Of a stretch of DNA of 64,000 nt, positions 55,023-64,000 are shown piece by piece (the stretch's first letter is position 1; each line of letters starts with the position of its first letter). Below the pieces are notes generated by a model. It made no database searches, had not been told where the DNA came from, and saw only the letters and a list, made by a program, of their open reading frames with translations. Source of the stretch: Macrothele yani (Eukaryota; Arthropoda; Arachnida; Araneae; Macrothelidae); assembly GCA_039090855.1 (NCBI GenBank), contig CM077034.1:9564984-9628983 (forward strand). Direction: 5' to 3'. Position numbers and translations under genes: made by a program.

Positions 55023-56184
55023 CACTATCTACCAACAAGTAATTGGACACCTGTGATAGCAAAGGAAAACGAAGTTTATTCACCTTCAATAGTTGGTGGA
55101 GCCTCCACGAGCGGCGATTACAGCTGCGCATACTCTCAACCAGGCGTTGTACGACGGCTAGCGGTATTTTCTTCCACTCGGCTTGGAGAAGACAGGTCAG
55201 TTCCTTCACTGATTTCGGACGGTGGGGGCACCCCTTAAGTCGACGCTCCAACTCGTCCCAGAGGCGCTCGATAGGGTTAAGGTCCGGGGCCAGTCCATTC
55301 GATTAACCCCATTGTCACCATATCAAGCCATGGTGGACCTCGCAACATGACAGGTGGCATTGTCATCCTGAAAGTAACATTGGTCCACCCCGTAAAACTG
55401 CCACAACGTAGGAAGCGCATGGTCATCCAAAATGGTGCAGTAGGTCTCGGCGTTGAGTCTACCAGAAAGTGCGACCAAGGGTCCCGTGCCATACCAGGAG
55501 AAACACCCCCATAGCACAATTCCACCGCCGCCAAACTTCACAGTTGGCACAATACATTCCGGCAGGAGGCGTTCTCCAGGCAGACGCCAAACCCAGACCC
55601 TGCCATCCGAACGGTAGAGGGTGAACCTTGATTCGTCGCTCCAGAGAACCTGTTTCCATTGTTCAACGGTCCACTGTCGACGTTCTTTGCACCACGTTAG
55701 CCGAGCAGCGCTATTGGACTTGGTGATCAAAGGCTTGTGGGTCCATGATAACCGAGCAGATGGGCTTCCTTACGGATGGTATTCATCGAAAGAACACTTC
55801 CGGATGCCTGTTGAAACTCCTCGCGGATGTGGCACATCGATTTGGTGCGGTTCTTCCGAATTTCTCTGAAACTCCCAGTTTTGTGGGTCTGCCGGGTACG
55901 GGACACATTCCGACAGTCACCTCTCATCTTCCACTTGCCAATCCCGTAGGCCACTGTCGATTTTGGGTAGTTCAACTCGCTGGATATGTCATCGGCCATT
56001 TCTGTGATACCCGACGATTACACCTTTCTCGAAATCAGAGAGCTCCGAACTGCGTGGCATCTTGCATGCGACTGGTTGCGTTGTTGTTTCCCACTCGATA
56101 TTTAACGGCGGCGGCCGTGACGTGTATCAGGACCGCAGATATCGTCGATTGCAGGGGTGTCCAATTACTTGTTGGTAGATAGTG
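55023..56184 (-). mobile_element. Tc1-X copy 3, complete
   Basis: Terminal repeats CACTATCTACCAACAAGTAA at both ends with TA at 55021-55022 and 56185-56186; 1,162 bases. Confidence 0.95.
55080..56060 (-). pseudogene. Tc1-X transposase copy 3
   Basis: Starts at 56060, has the same TGA after 24 codons, the same frame break after HGPTSL and the same frame break before the Glu block as copies 1 and 2. Between breaks it keeps [47 protein letters not shown] and [16 protein letters not shown], and the C-terminal part [20 protein letters not shown]. It has a private deletion near 55868. Confidence 0.88.
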
Positions 56185-56186
56185 TA

Positions 56187-56492
56187 TATGCACAGAAAAT
56201 TCAGATTTTTCTTACAATGGAGTATGTGAATAGATCTTTACCATAAGTTATTAGACAACAGCTAAATAAAAGAAATGCTTTCATGTGTTAAAAATCGATG
56301 TGTGAATTTTGCAACTCGGGTTACTTAATAAAAGTTTCGTGCGTCTTTTCCCATAACAGAGTGCACCCAACCTAAATAGACACGTGACGTCACTTCGGAG
56401 GAAGGTAAAAAAATGCTAATACGTGTTAAGGACTTTGCTATAGCTCAATAACGCACTGACTGTCTTGTTCTCTTTTTTTTCTGTATTTACAG
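56187..56492 (+). other. 3' end of the 5.3-kb intron
   Basis: Unremarkable AT-rich intron ending in a long pyrimidine tract and TTTACAG at 56486-56492. The intron spans 51196-56492. Confidence 0.7.
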
Positions 56493-56906
56493 GTACAGAG
56501 TTGTTGTGGTTTCAAATAACGATGGTTCCAATCCGACAGTGACCCAGGCGCAAATTGATCGACAGCACACTTTCCTTCGGCAGGCTTTCATTCCATATAA
56601 CATTAGCTGGGAGTTAGAACAAGTGATGGTACGGAACTCTTCTCTGCGCAGGCGCACTGTTCTCCTCAGCTGTGATGCCTCGATGGTGGGTAACGGAGTC
56701 TGCGATCCAGAATGTCTCCTTTCAGCCACCGGCAACGATGGGGGTGACTGCGGGAGCACAACCTCAGGTGAAGATTCTTGCCTGGAAGAAATGCTGAGCA
56801 ACGGGAACTGTGACCGGGAGTGTAACGTGTATCAGTTCCAATGGGATGGCGGTGACTGCTGCGATGCTGACAGCACAGTATGTTATGATCCGCAATCCCC
56901 TTACAG
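56493..56906 (+). CDS. PAPPA-like: Pappalysin-like metalloprotease, LNR1-LNR2 exon
   Basis: Third pappalysin exon. The first base completes the Arg codon from 51194-51195, giving KVLRYRVV across the junction. It encodes the start of the proteolytic region: YNISWELEQVMVRNSSLRRR, then two Lin12/Notch repeats, the first with CDASMVGNGVCDPEC and NDGGDC, the second with CLEEMLSNGNCDREC and WDGGDC. Their Asp residues bind calcium and the pair is typical of pappalysins. The exon ends CYDPQSPY plus two bases of an Arg codon before GTTGGT at 56907; a GTATCT four bases on is an alternative donor. The HExxH zinc site would follow in later exons, outside the window. Confidence 0.92.
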
Positions 56907-56989
56907 GTTGGTATCTCTCGCATTATAATTCGAAGAATGTTATATCACTTAAGAAATATATCTGTATTCTTCAGAGGCGTAACTAGACA

Positions 56990-58608
56990 TTTCAGCGTCC
57001 GGGGCAACCGTAAAATATTACACCATTACTAATTTAATAGTTTTCTCACTCCCTCAAATCAAAATTGACGTCATATCAGACACTCTCTCGTTCTCTATGT
57101 CTCAAATCAAAATTAACGTCATAATAAACTCTCTCTCTCTCTCAAAATTGACGTCACATCAAATCTCTCTCAAATAAAAATGAACGTCATAATAAACTCT
57201 CTCGCACACAAAATTGACGTCATATCAAATCTCTCTCAAATCAAAATGAACGTCATAATAAACACTCTCTCGCTCAAAATTGAGGTCATCAAATCTCTCT
57301 CAAAACAAAATAAACGTCATAATAAACACACACACGCTCTCTCTCAAAATTGACGTCATATCAAATCTCTCTCAAATCAAAATGAACGTCATAATAAACT
57401 CTCTCTCACACAAAATTGACGTCATATCAAATCTCTCTCAAATCAAAATGAACGTCATAATAAACACTCTCTCGCTCAAAATTGACGTCATATCAAATCT
57501 CTCTCAAATCAAAATGAACGTCATAATAAACTATCTCTCTCTCTTTCTCTCAAAATTGACGTCATACCAAATCTCTATCAAATCAAAATGAACGTCATAA
57601 TAAACTTTCTCTCTCTCTCTCTCTCTCTCTCTGAAAATTGACTTCAAATCGAATCTCTCTCAAATCAAAATGACCGTCATAATAAACTCTCTCTCTCTCT
57701 CAAAATTAACGTCATATCAAATCTCCCTCAAATCAAAATGAACGTCATAATAAACTATCTCTCTCAAAATTAACGTCATATCAAATCTCTATCAAATCAA
57801 ATTGAACGTCATAATAAACTCTCTCTCTCTCTCTCTCTCAAAATTAACATCATATCAAATCTCTCTGAAATCAAAATTGACGTCTTATACAACACTCTCT
57901 CAAATCAGAACTAACGTCATATCAAACTCTCTCTCTTAAATCAAAATTGACGTCATAATAAACTCTCTCTCTCTCTCTCTCTCTCTCCCTCTACCATTCA
58001 AATCAAAATTGACGTCATATCAAACTCTCTCTCTCAAATCAGAACTAACAACATATCAAACTCTATCTCTCAAATCAAAACTGGTTTCATATCAAACTCT
58101 CTCTCTCTCTCTCTCTTTCTCTTTCTTCCTCTGAAAAATAATTGACGTCATGTCAACTCTCTTTCAAATCAAAATTGGCGTCGTATCAAACTGTCTCTTT
58201 CTCTCTGTCATATCAAAACTGACGTCATGTTAAACTATCTCTCTCTCTCTTAAATTAAAATCGACGTCATATCAAATTCTTTCTCTCTCCCAAATCAAAA
58301 TTGACGTCATATTAAACTCTCTCTCTCTCTCTCTCAAATCAAAATCGACGTCACATCAAATTCTCTCTCCCAAATCAAAATTGACGTTATAGCAAACTCT
58401 CTCTCTCTCTCTCTCTCAAATCAAAATCGACGTCATATCAAATTCTCTCTCCCAAATCGAAATTGACGTTATAGCAAACTCTCTCCCTCTCTCTCCCTCT
58501 TTCTCTCTCTTAAATCAAAATTGACGTCATATCAAACTTACTCCCTCTTTGTTTCTCTCTCTCTTTCTCTCTCTTAAATTAAAATCGACGTCATATGAAA
58601 CTTACTCC

Positions 58609-58650
<42 letters not shown>

Positions 58651-58760
58651 TAAATCAAAATTGACGTCATATTAAACTCACTCTCTCTCTCTCAAATCAA
58701 AATTTTCGTGATATCAAACTCTCTCTCAAAATTGACGTCATGTCAAACTCTCTCTCAAAT
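56990..58760. repeat. CT-rich array with TGACGTCA motifs
   Basis: Irregular units of about 50-70 bases: (CT)n, CAAATCAAAATTGACGTCAT, ATCAAACT. Fifteen exact TGACGTCA octamers (first at 57066, last at 58732) plus many one-off variants (GAACGTCA, TTAACGTCA). TGACGTCA is the cAMP-response element bound by CREB/ATF. Lies about 85 bases after the third exon. Confidence 0.92.
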
Positions 58761-59474
58761 CAAATTTGCCGTCATATAAAACTATGGCTTTTCAAACGAA
58801 CCGAATCCAATTGGCAGTCGAAGTTCGCAGCCACCTAATTGCCGAATGGCCCCAGAGAATCTTCAACAGAGTGAACGGCATCCTTATCTTGCAAAGTACC
58901 TTACAAAAAAAAATTGTTGTCGACGAAGATGGTGGTTCTTCTTCAGCTGAACGGACTACAGAACCTCACCTTCCATTCTAAATGCAAGCGATTAACATCT
59001 CCAGAATACTTTAAAGAAGAAATGCAAATTTTAAGTTCCCGTTTTACATAACTGTAAAAGGATAAATGACGAAGTAGGAAGCGAAAATGTTGTACCAGAA
59101 ACTGGTGCAAAATGTTCAATTCCAGCTTTAATCAGATTGCAAGCAAGGATTTTTGTACCTTGTCTTGAGCTGCGCCAGGTACGGTGGCCCCCCTTTTCCC
59201 GTCTCTGGTGTTCTTGTTCTACCCTCAGCACCTTCTAAATTGGAGCTATTTCCTTTTTAGGATAAGGATTTCTCGAACCAATTCCAAATCGTCTTTATTC
59301 ACGTTTCATTAGCACGCTAACCGCGACCCCTCAGAAATTATGTGTGTAACACAGAATGAATTAAACTACTGTTTGTGAAAATTGCAGACACCATGAAAGT
59401 CTGACTCCTGGTATTAAAATGAAATTTATAGGATACGTACAACAGCTTCGAACATGCAAATCATTAAAGTGTTA
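58761..59474. other. Intronic sequence, nothing recognised
   Basis: Several short open frames but no family recognised, no repeat match in the window. Confidence 0.5.
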
Positions 59475-59476
59475 TA

Positions 59477-60790
59477 CACAGTGCGTCAAAGAATTTTTAA
59501 GACTGGCGTTAGATTTCAGCCTACGGTGGCGCCACCAGTATAATCGCGAATGCGTTATAATCCGTGACCATCTGCTTGCTTTCTGCCAAAAGTACTGCAC
59601 AGTTGTTAAAGTAACTCAAACGAAACGGCCGTTCATTAGAGAAGTCAAATTTTTTCCATGTTGAATTATTAAGATGTAACAAAGGGCTGTTATTAAATTT
59701 AACGCAAAACTTCGTAAAAGTGCCTCGGAAACGTATCAAATGATAAAACAAGTTTACGGTGAGCTTTTTTAAGTACATCAAATGTTTTCCTGTAGCACAG
59801 ACGTTTTTTGGACGGAAGAGAGAGGCTAGAAGATGATAAGCATACCGGAAGACCAAGTTCATCTAGGACACCTGAGATTATTGAAAAAGTGCGTGATTTC
59901 GTGGCAAACAATCGATGTGCGTCACTAAGAATGATGGAAGAGTCTTTAAACATCAACAAAGAAACGATTCGAACCATCCTGCATGAAGATTTGGGCAAAA
60001 CAAAAGTCTGTGCTAAATTTGTTCCACACACGTTAACCAATGAACAAAAATCAAGGAGAAGTGCACATTGCAGAGACATCATTTCAGGCGCTGAAAATGA
60101 TCCAAACTTCTTAAAATCGATTGTTACAGGTGATGAAACATGGTGTTTTCAATATGATCCTAAAACAAAGCGACAAAGTGAGGAATGGAAGTCAAAAAAA
60201 CTCACCACAAGCCAAAAAAAACAAGAAAAGTTCCATCGAAAATCAAAATAATGCTCATTACATTCTTCGATAGTAAGGGTATTATCCACAAAGAATTTGT
60301 TCCAAGTGGACAAACAATTACTGGTGAGTTTTGTTTAAATGTTTTGAGGCGTTTGATGGGCAGAATTCGTCGCATTCGTCCAGAATATCGGGATGAAAAC
60401 AGTTGGTGTTTGTTGCACGATAATGCACCCAGTCACACCTCACTTCTTGTTCGTAGATTTTTGGCGAAAAATAACGTATGTGTGTTGAATCATCCACCGT
60501 ATTCGCCTGATCTAGCACCCTTCGACTTCTCTTTGTTCCCAAAACTTAAAATGACGTTAAAAGGGTGTTGTTTTGATGATATTTCGACCATACAAACAGC
60601 TTCGACGCGTGCTTTGGAGGCCATTCCGCAAAGTGAACTGGAACAGGCTTTCGAATCATTATTATATCGCTGTAACAAGTGTATTGAAGCCGGAGGGACT
60701 TATTTTGAATAACAAACCAAAACAAATTATAATTTCTTGTTTCTATTTCATTTCATAGATCTAGTCTTAAAAATTCTTTGACGCACTGTG
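59477..60790 (+). mobile_element. mariner element, complete ends
   Basis: Terminal repeats CACAGTGCGTCAAAGAATTT (left) and its inverse (right, 60790), both flanked by TA (59475-59476, 60791-60792). 1,314 bases, normal for mariner. Confidence 0.95.
59674..60712 (+). pseudogene. mariner transposase, few lesions
   Basis: DD34D transposase. From the ATG at 59674 the second codon is TAA, then QRAVIKFNAKLRKSASETYQ follows. Then come DDKHTGRPSSSRTPEIIEKV (HTH), KTKVCAKFVPHTLT, VTGDETWCFQYD (first Asp), a shift of frame near 60200 in an A run, FFDSKGIIHKEFVPSGQTIT, LLHDNAPSHTSLLVRRFL (second Asp) and YSPDLAPFDFSLFPKLKMTL (third Asp, 34 residues on). The C-terminus CIEAGGTYFE is complete. Lesions: the early TAA, a frame break near 59775 and the one at 60200; all three catalytic Asp are kept. 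Confidence 0.92.
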
Positions 60791-61500
60791 TAGGTCGTGT
60801 TTTCTGACGAGTCCCGATTCAACTTGATGGAGCCATAATGGTCGCGTACGTGCTCGAAGACATCGTGGTGACCTTGCAACGTAATACCGGTCCAACGCCA
60901 AGCACAATGGTTTGTGGTTCAATTTGCGATCACGACTGTGTGACGTGCCCGCACCACAGGACGCACATGAGATAAAGACAGACATACGTTCGCGTAGCTC
61001 AGTTGGGAGAATGACTTACTCCGATGTGAGGGGACCCGGATGTACGGCGTGGGCAAAGATCGTAACTGATAGATCGTAACTGATAGGAACTGAGCAAATC
61101 CCGAACAACCAATGATGCATCCGGGATGTTCTATAAGAAGAGGTGATACCACTTTTTCAGAGTTTTCCTTGCGCTATATTCCAGCACGATAATGCTCGAC
61201 CACATGTGTCAAGAAATGCCCAAAGCCTGTTTCACGCACGAGAGATACCGCTTCTTTCCTCAGCCTGCTGCACGATCACCTGATAGGTTCCCGATCGAAC
61301 ATGCCTGGGACTTAACAGTTAAACGACTGCCCCGTCAGACGCTTCCGCCAGTCATCACAAATGAACTCTGGTCTCGCATTGACGCAGCCTGACAGCCTAT
61401 TTCCCAGGACGACACCAGAAACCCCTTCCATTCAATGCCACGCAATACAGTTGCTTGTTGCACAAGGAGGTTTCAAACGATACTGAGTTTTGGAACGAAA
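60791..61500 (+). pseudogene. Tc1-family transposase relic with SINE-B fragment inside
   Basis: 60791-60945 reads VVFSDESRFNL (first catalytic block), and 61170-61440 reads FQHDNARPHVSRNAQSLF then PARSPDRFPIEHAWDLTVKR and NELWSRIDAAW, the second and third blocks of a Tc1 DDE domain. The two parts are separated by a SINE-B-type fragment (about 60945-61060: ACGCACATGAGATAAAGACA, then GTTCGCGTAGCTCAGTTGGG). The mariner at 59477-60790 abuts on the left. Confidence 0.7.
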
Positions 61501-61618
61501 AACAAAATGCAGGTAGCGTCAGTCCTGATTGAGCTAGTCACGTATGGTTTCAAAGCGTTTATTTAATTTGTTGTAGCAAACAAAAGTCTATGATATGAAA
61601 AGTAGCTTACATAATTAC
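61501..61618. other. Spacer
   Basis: Nothing recognised. Confidence 0.4.
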
Positions 61619-62545
61619 ACTGCTGGACAATTGCTAAGGGCGGATCATAAACGGCTATATAGCGCATAAAAAAGTAAGTGTGGTTGGATGCCAAGTGAAA
61701 TAAAATAATGTCAGAATGCCAGGACATTACAAGAAAGACAATTTATTGTGCTCTGAAATCCAGAAGGCTTTGGAACGTGTTCAAGGGACAAACAGGCCAT
61801 TTTGTGCAGAATACGTAAACGTGAAAAAAATGCAATTACCGTCCGCAGGCGTTCCGGCGTACGATGTCAATACGGGATATGGCCACCATGGAGGGCGATG
61901 CAAGATTCCACACGTCGTGTCATGCTTTGCGCAACATTATCAAGCAGCTGTTGGGGTAATTTATCCCATTCCTCTGTCAGTGCACGGATGAGGGTGTCCT
62001 TGTTTATTGGAGGGCATTGGCGACCAGCAAGACTCCTCCCCAAAGCATCCCACACATTTTCAATGGGATTCAGATCTGGAGAACGTGCTGGCCATACGAG
62101 GCGTTGAATATCCTCGCTCTCAAGACACTCCTGGACAGCGACTGTTCGATGACATGTTGCGTTGTCGTCCATGAAAATGAATCTATCACCGACAGCACCA
62201 CGGAACATGCGAACATGAGGTAGCAGAACATCATTAATGTATCGTTGGCCAGTCATAGTCCCAGTTGGAAGCACATAGAGGGACGTACGGCCATTGATGA
62301 TGATGCCAGCCCATACCATGACACTACATGTCGGATATCCTGTATGTTTGCTGGACAATATGCAGTACCACTATCACGCCAGATCAGTTGTCGTCGACAA
62401 TCAGACGATAGACTGTATCTACTCTCATCTGAGAAGAGGACAGCAGACCAGTCGTTATCAGTCCAATTGCGATGTTGATGGCACCATTGCAAACGGGCGG
62501 TACGGTGACGTCTGGACAATGGGATGCACACAACAGGACGGCGGG
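61619..62545 (-). mobile_element. Tc1-W, 5'-truncated Tc1 element
   Basis: The likely 3' terminal repeat is at 61619 (CACTGCTGGACAATTGCTAA, after TA). Coding sequence runs leftward from about 62540, where it meets Tc1-Z copy 2 in head-to-head arrangement. Confidence 0.65.
61867..62540 (-). pseudogene. Tc1-W transposase, N-terminus lost
   Basis: Reads RRPVVCIPLSRRHRTARLQW, VLFSDESRYSLSSD (first Asp), a frame change near 62355, VMVWAGIIINGRTSLYVLPT, MDDNATCHRTVAVQECLE (second Asp), [16 protein letters not shown] (Glu, 34 residues on) and the end ESCIALHGGHIPY with a stop at 61867. DD34E residues are all present, but the DNA-binding half is gone. Confidence 0.85.
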
Positions 62546-63247
62546 CTCTCGTTTGGGGCGGTATCATGCTTGGTAGCCGTACTGACCTCCACATCTTCCA
62601 AGGAGGTTCAGTCATTGGTGTCCGCTATTGTACCGAGGTTCTCCTGCCTCACGTGCGTCTGTTTAGAGGTGCTGTGGGTCCTGAGTTCCTCTTCATGGAC
62701 GACAACGCCGCACCTCATCGTACAGTGGCTGTCGCAGAGCTGTTGGAGAGTGAAGATATTCAATGCATGGATTGGCCCGCAAGGTCCCCGGACCTAAATC
62801 TAATCGAACACGTGTGGGACCTTCTCGGGAGACGCTTCGCAGCACGTCACCAGCCGCCAGCATTGATTCCGCAGCTGCGATTGTTGCTACAAGAGGAATG
62901 AGCCGCGATACCTCAACAGCTCCTTGACAACCTCGTCCTCAGCATGGACAGACGTTGTAAATCCTGCAACGCAGTCAGGGGTGATCATATCCCCTACTAA
63001 AGACTGGATTTTTCTTGGCAGCCGCCTGTCACATGGGTTTCTGTCTTCTGTCCAGTTGTGCTCGAAGCTACCTTTTCAATAAAGTACCTTTGTATCCTTT
63101 GGATTCCTTGTTTGGACGGTTTTGCTCACTTGTCCCCTACTCTTACATCTTGGAGATCTTGTGGTATGATTTGAGTCGATGTGGAGCACTTCTGCACGAC
63201 GTTACATTCGAAAAACCGTCTCGTCCTTAATTTTTGCACGCCAGTGT
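62546..63247 (+). mobile_element. Tc1-Z copy 2, 5'-truncated
   Basis: Matches 54025-54727 of Tc1-Z copy 1 and ends in its terminal repeat at 63247 with TA following. The 5' half is missing; the breakpoint faces Tc1-W. Confidence 0.9.
62548..63000 (+). pseudogene. Tc1-Z transposase copy 2, C-terminal half
   Basis: Reads GGIMLGSRTDLHIFQGGS, MDDNAAPHRTVAVAELLE, SPDLNLIEHVWDLLGRR to LLLQEE, then TGA (TGG in copy 1), then the usual end NAVRGDHIPY in the same frame. First catalytic Asp and DNA-binding region are missing. Confidence 0.88.
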
Positions 63248-63249
63248 AG

Positions 63250-63835
63250 GTAGGCATTGTACTCTCACATTGGCCAAATCTAACAACCTTACTTTACACC
63301 CAACCCTCACTGCGATAGAAGAGGGTAGGTCACAGTACTGCATTTTACTCACATGGGTCACATCTAACCACCTAATGAAACCCTTTCTTTACACCCGAGC
63401 TTCACTGCCATAGAAGAGGGTAGGTCTAAATACTGCGTTCTACTCTCACATTGGCCACATCTAATCACTTTATCAGGCACTGCTTTGTACCCAATTCTCA
63501 CTTCCATGGATAGGTGTCTAGTTACTCTATTGTACTCTTATCAACCACTTTTAAACACCTAATGAGACACTTTTTTTTATTGGAGGTTTAACGACCACCG
63601 TGAGCAACTCAATGGGCTATAAGCAGTGACCCCTATCTAATTTAAGGTCACTGGTTCCAGGTAAGTGAGAGAGCCAGTGCCGTAAGACAAACACAACATT
63701 AATGCCTCACCGGGATTCGAACCCGGACCCCTTACGGACGAATGATTAGAGGCCAGCGCCTTAGACCACTGCGCCACCGGGGCGGCACACTTACTTTGCA
63801 CCCAACTCCTACTGTCACAGAAGAGGATAGGACTT
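63250..63835. repeat. Degenerate ~90-bp repeats, interrupted by SINE-A
   Basis: Four diverged units with TACTCTCACATTGGCCACAT, TTTACACCCAA and ATAGAAGAGGGTAGGT marks, near 63256, 63345, 63436 and 63528; the last resumes after the SINE-A. Confidence 0.75.
63572..63786 (-). mobile_element. SINE-A, full length
   Basis: Minus-strand copy with head ending at 63786 (CCGCCCCGGTGGCGCAGTGG), tail as T run at about 63572. ACACTT on both sides is the likely target duplication. Confidence 0.85.
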
Positions 63836-64000
63836 GAAGGTAGAAGAGGTCTTAGAAATTGGTGAGAATACGACGTAGGAATAGAATAGCACGGTTGCAC
63901 TTAGAGCGGTTTATAAAGTCCAGATAAAGTTGTATGCATAGCTTTCGAGGTAAGATTGTGTAAAAAGGGTAATTGTAAACTCCTTCGACAAAACAAAAGG
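63836..64000. other. Window edge, nothing recognised
   Basis: Intronic sequence with no visible feature. Confidence 0.5.

Noticed and set aside
61716..61991. Plus-strand open frame of 91 codons
   Set aside because: It lies across the end of the minus-strand Tc1-W and has no family resemblance.

Overview
The window is animal nuclear DNA, most likely from an arthropod or another invertebrate with a large, repeat-rich genome. It has spliced exons with GT/AG borders, tRNA-derived SINEs with poly(A) tails, RTE-type LINEs, and many Tc1 and mariner transposons. The species cannot be fixed from sequence alone. The only host gene recognised lies on the + strand: an internal part of a pappalysin (PAPP-A/PAPP-A2-like) secreted metalloprotease. 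Three exons are visible: 26152-26381 and 50783-51195 (together a LamG-like domain and linker) and 56493-56906 (two Lin12/Notch repeats at the start of the protease region). They join in frame, and the reading frame at each junction supports the splice sites chosen. The zinc-binding catalytic exon and the signal-peptide exon lie outside the window. Exons occupy 1,057 bases; the rest is intron.

Layout. 1-2000: array of a ~144-bp unit. 2755-9193: one Tc1 element swollen from about 1.6 kb to 6.4 kb by a SINE-C with its own tail array, a 21-bp minisatellite inside the transposase gene, and a SINE-A whose tail is amplified 21-fold. 9200-16700: dispersed repeats, a 5'-inverted RTE LINE, SINE-B and SINE-A insertions and a 438-bp MITE. 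16728-18312: a second SINE-C with a tail array between 15-bp target duplications. 18990-25150: about 52 copies of a 119-bp unit derived from a reverse transcriptase gene. 26152: first exon. 26424-34035: a second swollen Tc1, split by a 3.8-kb insert and carrying a 2.7-kb minisatellite. 35613-36866: mariner. 37001-44880: a 7.9-kb array of a 63-bp unit. 45668-50701: Tc1 copies and a hAT relic. 50783: second exon, followed by an ATATCGATA-rich array, a mariner split by a Tc1, and a further Tc1. 56493: third exon, followed by a CT-rich array with fifteen TGACGTCA sites. 59477-64000: mariner, Tc1 relics and SINE-A.

The theme is repeated birth of tandem arrays from transposon parts: SINE tails, a LINE coding segment and Tc1 transposase sequence, all inside introns of one gene. 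By addition of the intervals listed, arrays make up roughly 40% of the window. No transposon here has an intact transposase; the youngest-looking are two RTE copies with exact 11-bp target duplications. The names SINE-A, -B, -C and Tc1-A, -B, -W, -X, -Y, -Z are labels used only in this report.
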